Under the pieces are notes generated by a model, which was not told the DNA's origin, searched no databases, and worked only from the letters and a program-made list of their open reading frames with translations. Made by a program: the position numbers and the translations under genes. Below are positions 1-7,527 of a stretch of 64,000 nt of DNA, in pieces (position 1 is the first letter of the stretch; each line of letters begins with the position of its first letter). This stretch comes from Flavobacteriaceae bacterium UBA7302. GTDB lineage: Bacteria > Bacteroidota > Bacteroidia > Flavobacteriales > Flavobacteriaceae. The stretch covers positions 248,001 through 312,000 of the forward strand of contig DKQS01000006.1 of NCBI GenBank assembly GCA_002471825.1, written 5' to 3'.

Positions 1-1077
1 ATCTCCTCTCCCAACATTTTCCATTATAGAAATAAAATGGAATATGGATTTTCAGCCATTGGTTACGACCATGATCAAAAAACTGATGTAGATGAATTCA
101 CCTTAGGATTCAAAAAAAGAGGTGTATGGTGGCTGGGTGATAATCTGAATAAGGACTCTGGTCTATTCGATAAGGAACTCGAAGATGTGTTGATGGATAT
201 CCGTAACTATTGTAAAGATTCCGGATTCGCTCCTTGGCATGGACCGAAGCGAGAAGGATTTTTCAGGTATTTTGTAGTACGTAAATCCTTTATTAACAAT
301 GAATTACTTTTCAACATTGTTACTACTTCTATACATGCAAAAGAGTTTGATTTTACAGCCTTTGGTGAATTCTTAAAAGATTTGTTTGGTGAACGTTTTG
401 CTGGTTTATTACATACCATAAATGACGAAACAGGAGATCGAACCATTGCCACCACAGGGAGTGTTCAGTTGGTATTGGGTAAAGAAAAGATTGTAGAAGA
501 ACTACTAGGACTTCAATTTGAAATTAGCATGCAGAGCTTTTTTCAAACCAATCCAAAATCGGCCGAAAAATTATACAGCAAAGTAATCGATTATGTGTTC
601 GAAGACGAACGTATTGCCGAAGATGCTGTAGTACTTGATTTATTCTGTGGTACAGGAACCATTGGTCAATTGGTTGCTTCAAATTTGCCAGACACCAAGG
701 TAATTGGAGTCGATATTGTGGCCTCAGCTATCAAGGACGCCAAAAAGAATGCTGAGAGAAATCAAATAGGCAATGTTGAGTTTTATGCAGATGATGTTGG
801 GAAGTTTTTATACCATCAACCCCAATTCCAGAATCAAATTCGGACCCTTATTTTAGATCCGGCTCGAGCAGGAATTGCTCCAAAAACTTTGAAAAAGATC
901 ATCAACCTAGATGCAAAACGATTGGTCTATGTTTCTTGTAATCCGGCCACGCAAGCTCGAGATACCGAAACTCTACAAAACTCAGGATACCATTTGAAGA
1001 AGTTTAGTTTGGTAGATCAATTTCCGCATACAGCTCATATAGAGACCATTGCCTTGTTTGAAAAAAGAGAGTCGTAA
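1..1077 (+). CDS. rlmD: 23S rRNA (uracil-5-)-methyltransferase, RlmD/TrmA family (5' end outside window)
   Basis: The reading frame is open from base 1, so the start and the N-terminal TRAM domain lie outside the window; the 359 visible codons end in TAA. The family uses SAM to methylate C5 of a uracil in 23S rRNA. Visible signatures: the SAM-binding loop DLFCGTGTIG (codons 213-222), the substrate motif LDPARAGI, the nucleophilic cysteine in YVSCNPATQARD (Cys codon 313), and the general-base glutamate in HTAHIET near the C-terminus. The segment NLNKDSGLFDKE sits where iron-sulfur RlmD enzymes have their fourth cluster cysteine and has none, so this may be a cluster-less branch. Exact target uridine is inferred, not seen. 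In Flavobacteriia this gene is often near the DUF6452 and DUF6048 genes, as here. Confidence 0.88.
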   Translation: MSSPNIFHYRNKMEYGFSAIGYDHDQKTDVDEFTLGFKKRGVWWLGDNLNKDSGLFDKELEDVLMDIRNYCKDSGFAPWHGPKREGFFRYFVVRKSFINNELLFNIVTTSIHAKEFDFTAFGEFLKDLFGERFAGLLHTINDETGDRTIATTGSVQLVLGKEKIVEELLGLQFEISMQSFFQTNPKSAEKLYSKVIDYVFEDERIAEDAVVLDLFCGTGTIGQLVASNLPDTKVIGVDIVASAIKDAKKNAERNQIGNVEFYADDVGKFLYHQPQFQNQIRTLILDPARAGIAPKTLKKIINLDAKRLVYVSCNPATQARDTETLQNSGYHLKKFSLVDQFPHTAHIETIALFEKRES

Positions 1078-1134
1078 TTTTTGAGCCGACCGACTCATAA
1101 AAATGCCTTATTTTAGCGAAGAAAATCAGTCAAA

Positions 1135-1425
1135 ATGGAAAAACTTAAAGAGCAAGAAATTGAACAACGAATAGGAAGTCTTACCGATTGGGAATACTAT
1201 GACGACGCTATTCATACAAGTTTTGAATTTGATAACTTTAAAGATTGCATCAATGCCATGCAGCGCATCGCCTTTGAATGCGAAGCAATGAATCATCATC
1301 CAGAATGGACCAATGTGTACAATGTTTTAGACATTAAACTTACCACTCACGATGTGGGAGGCGTAACAGAGTTGGATCTTAAATTGGCTGAAATTATTGA
1401 CAACTTAATTGAAGTCGAAGAATAA
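1135..1425 (+). CDS. 4a-hydroxytetrahydrobiopterin dehydratase (pterin carbinolamine dehydratase)
   Basis: A 96-residue protein of the usual length for pterin-4a-carbinolamine dehydratases. The family dehydrates 4a-hydroxytetrahydropterin so the cofactor of aromatic amino acid hydroxylases can be recycled; bacterial members may also have other pterin-linked roles. The active-site signature is clear: HHPEWTNVYNVLDIKLTTHD followed by GGVTELD, giving the paired histidines, the Trp and the second His of the pterin pocket. It is a soluble alpha/beta protein with no signal peptide. It lies 57 bases after the rRNA methyltransferase and 3 bases before the next gene, so it is probably co-transcribed with the lipoprotein downstream. 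No phenylalanine hydroxylase is visible in the window. Confidence 0.93.
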   Translation: MEKLKEQEIEQRIGSLTDWEYYDDAIHTSFEFDNFKDCINAMQRIAFECEAMNHHPEWTNVYNVLDIKLTTHDVGGVTELDLKLAEIIDNLIEVEE

Positions 1426-1428
1426 AGA

Positions 1429-1911
1429 ATGACAAGAAAGCTTCTCTTATATGGGTTATTACTTGGTTTGTTTCTAAGTTGTGAGAAAGACGATTTCTGC
1501 ACCTTTAATCCTGTAACCCCCAAGTTAATCTTACGGTTTTATGACGATGCCAATCCGCAATCCATAAAATCATTGCAACGTTTTTCTGTCATCGCACAGA
1601 GTAAAACAGATAGTTTATTTGTGAACCAAAGCATTGATAGTATTGCGCTTCCGTTAAATTCGAATGCTACCACAACGACTTACATCTTAAAAGTGAATAA
1701 TGTAGCTGGTGCAACGGCCGATAATGAAATAGCAACACTAACCATCTCTTACACACCTGTGGATACTTATGTTTCGAGATCCTGCGGATTTAAGGTGGAT
1801 TTTGAGAACCTAAGTATCAATTCGAGCGGGGGTTGGATTAAGAACATTACTCCGATTACCACTGCAACCATTGAAGATCAATCACAAGCCCATGTTCAAA
1901 TTTTCCACTAG
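1429..1911 (+). CDS. DUF6452 family lipoprotein
   Basis: A 160-residue protein with a lipoprotein signal peptide: MTRK, a leucine-rich core and lipobox LFLSC with Cys18, followed by EKDD. The acidic residues just after the cysteine fit a surface or outer-membrane lipoprotein in Bacteroidetes. The mature part, with the early CTFNPVTPKLILRFYDD stretch, resembles the DUF6452 family of Flavobacteriia. Function is unknown. Its end overlaps the start of the next gene (DUF6048), an arrangement I recall as conserved in the class, suggesting the two work together at the outer membrane. The overlap supports translational coupling. Confidence 0.8.
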   Translation: MTRKLLLYGLLLGLFLSCEKDDFCTFNPVTPKLILRFYDDANPQSIKSLQRFSVIAQSKTDSLFVNQSIDSIALPLNSNATTTTYILKVNNVAGATADNEIATLTISYTPVDTYVSRSCGFKVDFENLSINSSGGWIKNITPITTATIEDQSQAHVQIFH

Positions 1912-2602
1912 TCTTTTCTGTTTGTTCTTTATGACATTGAGCATGTATGGTCAGGTTTCCACTGAGGATAGCGACAAAAAAAAGGATTCTATTTATCCTA
2001 CTCCATATGGCATTCGTTTGGGTATAGATTTGAGCAAACCCGTTAAAGCAAGCTTGGACCAAAGTTATTCCGGATTTGAAGTGGTGGCCGATTATCGGTT
2101 AAGCAAACGCTTCTTCCTAGCTGCAGAATTCGGATACGAAGAAGAAAATACAGCAGAAGATTTCACCAATTCGACGGCTAGTGGTAGTTATTTACGATTG
2201 GGATTTAATTTCAATTCGTATAACAATTGGTTGGACATGAATAATGAAATCTTTTTAGGTTTCCGATATGGATTAAGTTTTTTTGATCAAACCCTCAATA
2301 GCTACACGCCAAATGTTATTGATCCAGATAACGGAATCTACTTTCCATCATCCACCATCAACACTCCAATTACAGAAAGTTTAAGTTCGCATTGGTCGGA
2401 ACTTATGGTGGGTATTAAAGTGGAAACTTTTAAGAATACCTTCATTGGATTGAGCCTGTCTTATAAAATACTCGTTAGTACTGACGAGCCTAATAATTTT
2501 AAAACCCTATACTCTCCCGGTTTTAATAGAATTTTTGAAAGTGGAACAGGATTCGGCTTTAATTACACCTTGTCCTATTTGATTCCTTTCAAGAAAAAAT
2601 AA
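1892..2602 (+). CDS. DUF6048 family outer-membrane beta-barrel protein
   Basis: About 236 residues from the ATG at 1892; a TTG at 1871 would add seven residues (MKINHKP) but ATG is preferred because it starts a clean signal peptide MFKFSTSLFCLFFMTLSMYG-Q. The mature part has alternating beta-strands rich in aromatic and glycine residues and ends in a strand-like YLIPFKKK, typical of a small outer-membrane barrel of the OmpW/porin-like kind found in Bacteroidetes. It fits the DUF6048 family, whose function is unknown. The coding region overlaps the upstream DUF6452 lipoprotein by about 20 bases. A role as barrel partner of that lipoprotein is inference from gene order. Confidence 0.78.
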   Translation: MFKFSTSLFCLFFMTLSMYGQVSTEDSDKKKDSIYPTPYGIRLGIDLSKPVKASLDQSYSGFEVVADYRLSKRFFLAAEFGYEEENTAEDFTNSTASGSYLRLGFNFNSYNNWLDMNNEIFLGFRYGLSFFDQTLNSYTPNVIDPDNGIYFPSSTINTPITESLSSHWSELMVGIKVETFKNTFIGLSLSYKILVSTDEPNNFKTLYSPGFNRIFESGTGFGFNYTLSYLIPFKKK

Positions 2603-2646
2603 TTTATTTCCATTAATTTTTTAAATTTACCATTCAATCAATAAGT

Positions 2647-3594
2647 ATGAATAGAATTCCTAGCGTTGATTTAAGGGATTTTCTCTCTGAAGATCCAGCC
2701 AAAAAGCAAAAGTTTATTAGTGAAATTGGAATGGCCTATGAAAACATAGGTTTTGTTGCATTAAAAGGTCATTTCTTAGATGACACACTCGTTTCTGAGT
2801 TGTATGAAGAAATCAAAAACTTTTTTAGTCTACCTGTTGAAACCAAGCAGAAATATGAAATTCCAGGAATAGGTGGTCAACGTGGCTATGTTTCTTTTGG
2901 GAAAGAATCTGCCAAAGGAAAGAAGGAAGGAGATTTAAAAGAGTTTTGGCATTTTGGTCAGTACGTTGAAGATGATCCAAAGCGAAAGGCTGAGTATCCA
3001 GACAATGTGATGGTAGAAGAATTACCTAAGTTTAATGAAGTAGGAAAAACTGCGTATCGCATGTTGGAAAAAACCGCAAAATATGTGCTTCGGTCGCTTG
3101 CATTGCACTTAGGGCTTGAAGAAACCTATTTTGACAATTACATCAAAAATGGGAATAGTATTCTAAGACCGATCCACTATCCGCCTATTACCAGTGAGCC
3201 AAAGGGTGCCGTTAGGGCTGCTGCTCACGGTGATATCAACCTAATTACCCTATTGATGGGGGCTCAAGGAAAAGGATTGCAAGTTCAAAATCACGAAGGA
3301 GAATGGATTGATGCCATTGCAGAACCTGATGAATTGATGATCAATGTTGGAGATATGTTATCGAGACACAGCAACAACAAGTTGAAATCGACCATTCACA
3401 GGGTAGTAAATCCGCCTAAAGAACTATGGGGTTCCTCAAGGTATTCCATTCCGTTTTTTATGCATCCCATCTCAGAAATGAGCTTAAATGTTTTGGATAA
3501 TTGCATTGATGAAGAAAATCCGAAGCAATTTGAAGACATTACCGCTGGAGAATTTTTAGAAGAACGATTGAGAGAATTAGGTTTGAAAAAATAA
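2647..3594 (+). CDS. 2-oxoglutarate/Fe(II)-dependent oxygenase, isopenicillin N synthase-like family
   Basis: A 315-residue soluble oxygenase. The N-terminal DIOX_N-like part (IPSVDLRDFL, then GFVALKGHF) precedes a double-stranded beta-helix core. The iron ligands are visible as His194-x-Asp196 (HGDINLITLL) and His251 (STIHRVVNPP), and the 2-oxoglutarate-binding arginine as Arg265 in RYSIPFF. These complete the H-x-D...H...R-x-S set of the IPNS-like superfamily. The substrate cannot be deduced; bacterial relatives include enzymes acting on small molecules, and this gene is not in a biosynthetic cluster. Its TAA overlaps the ATG of the SUI1 gene (TAATG), so the pair is translationally coupled. 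A weak -7-like box (TAAATTTA) lies about 20 bases upstream. Confidence 0.88.
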   Translation: MNRIPSVDLRDFLSEDPAKKQKFISEIGMAYENIGFVALKGHFLDDTLVSELYEEIKNFFSLPVETKQKYEIPGIGGQRGYVSFGKESAKGKKEGDLKEFWHFGQYVEDDPKRKAEYPDNVMVEELPKFNEVGKTAYRMLEKTAKYVLRSLALHLGLEETYFDNYIKNGNSILRPIHYPPITSEPKGAVRAAAHGDINLITLLMGAQGKGLQVQNHEGEWIDAIAEPDELMINVGDMLSRHSNNKLKSTIHRVVNPPKELWGSSRYSIPFFMHPISEMSLNVLDNCIDEENPKQFEDITAGEFLEERLRELGLKK

Positions 3595-3917
3595 TGGATT
3601 TAAAAGATCAATTAAAAAACCTTTTTCCTGACCATGTTGAGACGGAAACACCCAAAGAAGAACCATCAAATGTTTGGCTACAAGATGAGCCAATCATCTG
3701 TAAATATGAAAAACGAAAAGGTAAACCCATCACGATATTAGAAGGGTATAATGGCGCTCAGAAAGATTTTAAACTATTGGCTAAGGAGATCAAACAAAAA
3801 TTCTCTGTAGGTGGTAGCTTTAAAAACGAAACCATCATTATACAAGGCGACTATCGTGATCAAATTATGCAATTATTAAAAGACAAAGGATTTAATGTAA
3901 AACGAGTTGGTGGATAA
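3594..3917 (+). CDS. SUI1/YciH family translation factor
   Basis: A 107-residue protein with a short charged N-terminal tail (residues 1-45) and a C-terminal SUI1/eIF1 fold. The conserved basic-glycine motif is present: KPITILEGYNG, then LAKEIKQKFSVGGSFKN and the end QLLKDKGFNVKRVGG. Bacterial YciH-type proteins resemble eukaryotic eIF1 and influence start-codon fidelity in vitro or under stress, but their in vivo role is unsettled. The gene starts on the stop codon of the oxygenase (TAATG) and is followed after 26 bases by the DUF1835 gene. Confidence 0.88.
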   Translation: MDLKDQLKNLFPDHVETETPKEEPSNVWLQDEPIICKYEKRKGKPITILEGYNGAQKDFKLLAKEIKQKFSVGGSFKNETIIIQGDYRDQIMQLLKDKGFNVKRVGG

Positions 3918-3943
3918 CCACAATTCTCAATCACAATCAAACT

Positions 3944-4885
3944 ATGACTTCAAAAACATTACATATTACCAACGGAGATAGTACCACAGATTATTTGAAA
4001 AAAATTGACCTTCAAGGCGATTACATCACATGGCGTGAGATGCTTTGCGAAGGGAAAACCACTATAGACGTGGGTAGTGAGTCGTTTTGGAAGAATCGTT
4101 TTTCATACTTAAAATCTTCCTACAAGATCACCAAGCAAAAGTTTATCAACTATACACTTAAAGAATATAGAAACCTTTGTAACAAGAAAAACTTGGATGA
4201 AATTGTATTGTGGTTTGAAAACGACTTGTACTGTCAAATCAATATGATTGCGGTATTGAGTTGGATTAAACGATACAGGGACGGATATACCATTAGTTTG
4301 GTTCATCCGCCTCAAAAACAAAAGACCTTGTTCAAAGGCTTTTCTGAATTAACCGAGAATCAAATTCAGCAGCAGTATAAAAAAAGAGTATTGTTGAGCC
4401 AAGATGATATCGAATACGCAGATTATATCTGGCAATTGTACTGTTCTGAAAGTCCACTTCGATTGGAAACTGTGCATAAGTTCAATCCCATGTCTCCTTT
4501 CCAAAACCTTACTACTGCTATTGAAAACCATTTGAAACGTTTTCCATCTATTGGTAACGGATTGAATGCTGTAGAGAATAATATTGTTCAAATTGCAAAC
4601 CAAACGAAATTGAAGTCTAAAGAACAATTGGTAGGCAAGATTTTGCAAGCACAACCCAATTTCGGATTTGGAGATTTGCAATATTTCCAAAAATTAGATC
4701 AGCTAAAACCTTTATTTACTTCGTTTAACCCCGTGAAATTATCCCGCAAAGGAAAACAAGTTTTAGAAAACAACTTGAACTTCTACAGTGAAATGCGAAG
4801 CGATGAAAGCTATTTGGGTGGTGCGAAGAAATACAGCTTCCTATACAATTCTGACACAGAAAAGTTACTTCAAATTACTACTTAA
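3944..4885 (+). CDS. DUF1835 domain-containing protein
   Basis: A 313-residue soluble protein. The N-terminal 120 residues fit DUF1835: LHITNGDSTTDYLKK, then GDYITWREMLCEGKTT and EIVLWFENDLYCQINM. In this family the HITNGDS and WFExDLYxQ motifs are the best-conserved features; the biochemical activity is not established. The rest is helical and lysine-rich with no further motif that I recognise. The stop codon overlaps the ATG of the phosphorylase gene (TAATG at 4883-4887), implying translational coupling and a shared operon running from the oxygenase to the phosphorylase or beyond. Confidence 0.85.
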   Translation: MTSKTLHITNGDSTTDYLKKIDLQGDYITWREMLCEGKTTIDVGSESFWKNRFSYLKSSYKITKQKFINYTLKEYRNLCNKKNLDEIVLWFENDLYCQINMIAVLSWIKRYRDGYTISLVHPPQKQKTLFKGFSELTENQIQQQYKKRVLLSQDDIEYADYIWQLYCSESPLRLETVHKFNPMSPFQNLTTAIENHLKRFPSIGNGLNAVENNIVQIANQTKLKSKEQLVGKILQAQPNFGFGDLQYFQKLDQLKPLFTSFNPVKLSRKGKQVLENNLNFYSEMRSDESYLGGAKKYSFLYNSDTEKLLQITT

Positions 4886-5754
4886 TGGCCATCAAACCGT
4901 CTGAACTGATTTTAAATCCCGATGGCAGTGTTTATCATTTAAATTTGAGGCCTGAACATGTGGCCACCAATATTATTTGTGTGGGTGACCAATATCGTGT
5001 TGACAAAATTACCAAATACTTTGACTCCATTGAGTTTACCACTCAAAAAAGAGAATTCAAAACCACCACGGGAACCTATAGAAACAAACGTTTTTCGGTT
5101 ATTTCAACTGGAATCGGAAATGACAATATTGATATTGTTTTAAATGAATTGGATGCCTTGGTCAACATCGACTTTGAGACCAAAACAGTTAAAGACAAAA
5201 TTACCAAACTACATATTGTAAGAATTGGAACTTCAGGCTCTCTTCAAGATGACATCCCTGTGGATTCCTTTGTATTAAGTTCTCATGGACTCGAACTTAC
5301 AGGAACACTTTGGTCTTACAACGTGGAAGCCCTTCGAAATTTTGAGTTGGAGGAAGCCTTTGTAAAACACATGGATTGGTTGAAAGAAAAGCCTTATCCC
5401 TTGTTCATTCCAGGCTCGCAATTGCTACACGATAAAATCTTTTCTGATTCCATGTATCAAGGAATCACGGCCACGGCCAATGGTTTCTATGGTCCACAAG
5501 GAAGAATATTGAGATTGCCTATTCAAGAAGAATTTATCAATGAGAAGCTGACAAACTTTAAATATGATGATTTACGCATCTCTAATTTTGAGATGGAAAC
5601 AGGCGGAATATACGGATTATCAAAGCTATTCGGTCACGAAGCTTGTTCGGTTAATGCCATCATTGCCAATCGAGCGATGGGCACTTTTAGTGAAAATCCA
5701 GGGCAAGTTATTGAAGATTTAATCACGTATACTTTAGACAAATTAACCGCATAA
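4885..5754 (+). CDS. Nucleoside phosphorylase (PNP/UDP family, uridine phosphorylase-like)
   Basis: A 289-residue member of the PNP_UDP_1 superfamily, which splits nucleosides with phosphate to give base and ribose-1-phosphate. Visible signatures are the N-terminal NIICVGDQYRV (phosphate-site loop), the central VRIGTSGSLQ, and the C-terminal NFEMETGGIYGLSKLFGHEA, which holds the Glu-Met-Glu ribose-binding element typical of uridine phosphorylases. No signal peptide, so cytoplasmic. Specificity (uridine, purine, methylthioadenosine or futalosine) cannot be fixed from sequence alone. It starts on the stop of the DUF1835 gene and is followed four bases later by the solute-binding-fold gene. Confidence 0.9.
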   Translation: MAIKPSELILNPDGSVYHLNLRPEHVATNIICVGDQYRVDKITKYFDSIEFTTQKREFKTTTGTYRNKRFSVISTGIGNDNIDIVLNELDALVNIDFETKTVKDKITKLHIVRIGTSGSLQDDIPVDSFVLSSHGLELTGTLWSYNVEALRNFELEEAFVKHMDWLKEKPYPLFIPGSQLLHDKIFSDSMYQGITATANGFYGPQGRILRLPIQEEFINEKLTNFKYDDLRISNFEMETGGIYGLSKLFGHEACSVNAIIANRAMGTFSENPGQVIEDLITYTLDKLTA

Positions 5755-5758
5755 CTTC

Positions 5759-6613
5759 ATGCTTGATTTAAAAATCGGAGGAGTTCCTGAGCATTTTAAT
5801 TATCCATGGTACCTTGCCTTTAAGGCGAAAGAATTTCGGAAAAGAAATATTAACCTACGTTGGAAAGACTGTTACGGAGGAACTGGTGAAATGTGTGCTG
5901 GTTTGCGAAGCGGCGACATTGATATTGCTGTCGTCCTTACGGAAGGAATTATCAAAGACATCATCAACGGAAATCCATCTAAAATTGTCCAAGTCTTTGT
6001 GGAGAGTCCACTTTTATGGGGAATCCACGTAGACCATAATTCTCATTTTCAAACCATTAAAGATCTTGAAAATAAATCCGTTGCCATAAGTCGTTATGGA
6101 TCAGGATCACAATTAATGGCCATCGTGAATGCCCATAACCAAGGATGGAATGTTGACGAACTAGATTTTAAAGTTGTTCAGAATTTGTCGGGCGGAATTG
6201 AAGCGCTTACCAATGGAGAGGCCGATTATTTCATGTGGGAACAATTTACCACCAAACCATTAGTCGATAATCAAACCTTTCGAAGAATTGATTCCTGCCC
6301 TACTCCCTGGCCATGTTTTGTGATTGCGGTTAGGGATGAAGTTTTGGAATCCCATGAGGGGGAAATTAAAGTCATTTTAGACATCATTAATGATTATACG
6401 AGACATTTTAAATCAACTCCGAAATTAAGTCATTTACTTGCCAAACGATATGGACAAAAGATAGAAGACATTCGTGCTTGGCTTAATATAACCAATTGGA
6501 ATTCAGATAGATATATAACTAAAAATTTAATAGCACGCATACAAAATAAAATGGTAAAGTATAACGTTATTAAAAAGAAAGAAAATTCTGCTAGATTTAT
6601 AAAAAAGCTGTAA
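5759..6613 (+). CDS. Cytosolic type 2 periplasmic-binding-fold protein
   Basis: A 284-residue protein resembling type 2 solute-binding proteins (NMT1/THI5-like, ABC-type taurine/sulfonate binders). Typical elements: LKIGGVPEHFNYPWYLAF at the start, LRSGDIDIAVVLTEG, then LENKSVAISRYGSGS and ALTNGEADYFMWEQF. It has no signal peptide and no lipobox, so it should remain in the cytoplasm, where it could be an enzyme or a ligand sensor rather than a transport component. No permease or ATPase gene is next to it. The last 40 residues are very basic (RIQNKMVKYNVIKKKENS). It sits four bases after the phosphorylase gene, so both are likely on one transcript. Confidence 0.72.
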   Translation: MLDLKIGGVPEHFNYPWYLAFKAKEFRKRNINLRWKDCYGGTGEMCAGLRSGDIDIAVVLTEGIIKDIINGNPSKIVQVFVESPLLWGIHVDHNSHFQTIKDLENKSVAISRYGSGSQLMAIVNAHNQGWNVDELDFKVVQNLSGGIEALTNGEADYFMWEQFTTKPLVDNQTFRRIDSCPTPWPCFVIAVRDEVLESHEGEIKVILDIINDYTRHFKSTPKLSHLLAKRYGQKIEDIRAWLNITNWNSDRYITKNLIARIQNKMVKYNVIKKKENSARFIKKL

Positions 6614-6629
6614 TTTAGCTTCAGAAGAT

Positions 6630-6788
6630 ATGAAGAAAACGATCGTATTTATAGTTTTTGTTTTTGCCCTTGTGTGTATGTCCTCATGCCGAAGCACTTC
6701 AAAGTCTTGTGGCTTAGCAGAAGAAAATTTCAACAACCAAGAGACAGAAAAGCAAATTCAACACCAACACATTGAATTTGTATCTTAA
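6630..6788 (+). CDS. Small lipoprotein (52 residues)
   Basis: Reading from ATG at 6630 gives MKKTIVFIVFVFALVCMSSC and then a short polar tail ending HIEFVS, 52 residues in all. The signal peptide has Lys-Lys at the N-terminus, a hydrophobic core and a lipobox MSSC with Cys20, so it should be exported and lipidated. A second cysteine (Cys27) and two histidines occur in the mature part. It lies 16 bases after the preceding gene and immediately before a strong terminator, which supports it as the last gene of the operon. No family is recognised. Confidence 0.62.
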   Translation: MKKTIVFIVFVFALVCMSSCRSTSKSCGLAEENFNNQETEKQIQHQHIEFVS

Positions 6789-6800
6789 TTTCAAATTCTT

Positions 6801-6830
6801 AAAATCCGCTTTTTAGCGGATTTTTTTTTA
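6801..6830. terminator. Bidirectional rho-independent terminator between the small lipoprotein and ung
   Basis: A perfect stem of AAATCCGCT and AGCGGATTT around a TTTT loop, followed on the plus strand by nine T residues; on the minus strand the preceding A-rich sequence gives a short T tract. It lies between two convergent genes and can end both transcripts. Confidence 0.85.
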
Positions 6831-7493
6831 CCACTTAATTTCAGTTTTCCCAAGTTCCTTAAGAATTTCATTTGTTTTCGAGAAGTGTTTATTCCCAAAC
6901 CAATAACCACGATTGGCACTTAAAGGAGATGGATGTCCAGATGTCAACACATGATGTTTGTTAGCATCAATCAATTTAACTTTTTTCTTGGCAAATCCAC
7001 CCCATAGTAAGAAAACCACATCTTTTTGAAGTTCACTAATTTTTGCAATTACAGTATCGGTAAATACTTCCCAACCTCTCTTTTGATGACTTCCAGCATT
7101 CCCTGATTGCACCGTTAAAGTCGAGTTTAGTAATAGTACTCCCTGTTTAGCCCATCGTTCTAAATTGCCGCTTTGCGGATAAGGTGTACCCAAATCTTTT
7201 TCAATTTCTTTAAAAATATTGATTAAGGAAGGTGGATGTGAGATTCCATCTGCCACTGAAAAACAAAGTCCGTTTGCTTGATTCGGACCATGATACGGAT
7301 CTTGTCCCAAGATAACAATCTTAACCTGATCAAAGGGACAATGATCAAAGGCCGCGAATATTTTTGGTCCTGGAGGGTAACAAATTCTTGAGCGATATTC
7401 ATTTCGAACAAATTCCGTCAAGCCCTTGAAATAAGGTTTTTCAAATTCCTCCTGTAAAACTTTTTGCCAAGATTGTTCAATCGAAACCTTCAT
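6828..7493 (-). CDS. ung: Uracil-DNA glycosylase
   Basis: A 221-residue family 1 uracil-DNA glycosylase (E. coli Ung has 229), which removes uracil from DNA to start base excision repair. The water-activating loop GQDPYHG (Asp65, His68), the uracil pocket ANGLCFSV, LLLNSTLTV, and the C-terminal DNA-intercalation loop HPSPLSANRG are all present. I start it at the ATG read from 7493 (MKVSIEQSW), which aligns with the family; an upstream in-frame start exists but would add eleven atypical residues. It is transcribed away from mutS2, the two starts being only a few tens of bases apart. Confidence 0.97.
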   Translation of the reverse strand: MKVSIEQSWQKVLQEEFEKPYFKGLTEFVRNEYRSRICYPPGPKIFAAFDHCPFDQVKIVILGQDPYHGPNQANGLCFSVADGISHPPSLINIFKEIEKDLGTPYPQSGNLERWAKQGVLLLNSTLTVQSGNAGSHQKRGWEVFTDTVIAKISELQKDVVFLLWGGFAKKKVKLIDANKHHVLTSGHPSPLSANRGYWFGNKHFSKTNEILKELGKTEIKW

Positions 7494-7499
7494 AGTGCG

Positions 7500-7507
7500 T
7501 ATTTTTG
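7500..7507 (+). promoter_or_regulatory. -7 box for mutS2
   Basis: TATTTTTG fits the Bacteroidetes TAnnTTTG -7 consensus. Transcription would begin near 7513, downstream of the GTG at 7495, which favours the TTG at 7528 as the mutS2 start. No convincing -33 TTG was found. Confidence 0.45.
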
Positions 7508-7514
7508 CATCTTT

Positions 7515-7522
7515 CAAAGATA
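7515..7522 (-). promoter_or_regulatory. -7 box for ung
   Basis: The minus strand reads TATCTTTG, a full match to TAnnTTTG. Transcription would start near 7508 and give a leader of about 15 bases to the ung ATG. It faces the mutS2 box only 7 bases away. Confidence 0.5.
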
Positions 7523-7527
7523 CCATT

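Noticed and set aside
207..455. Antisense reading frame within the rlmD-type gene
   Set aside because: It mirrors the codon pattern of the real gene on the other strand and has no domain or promoter.
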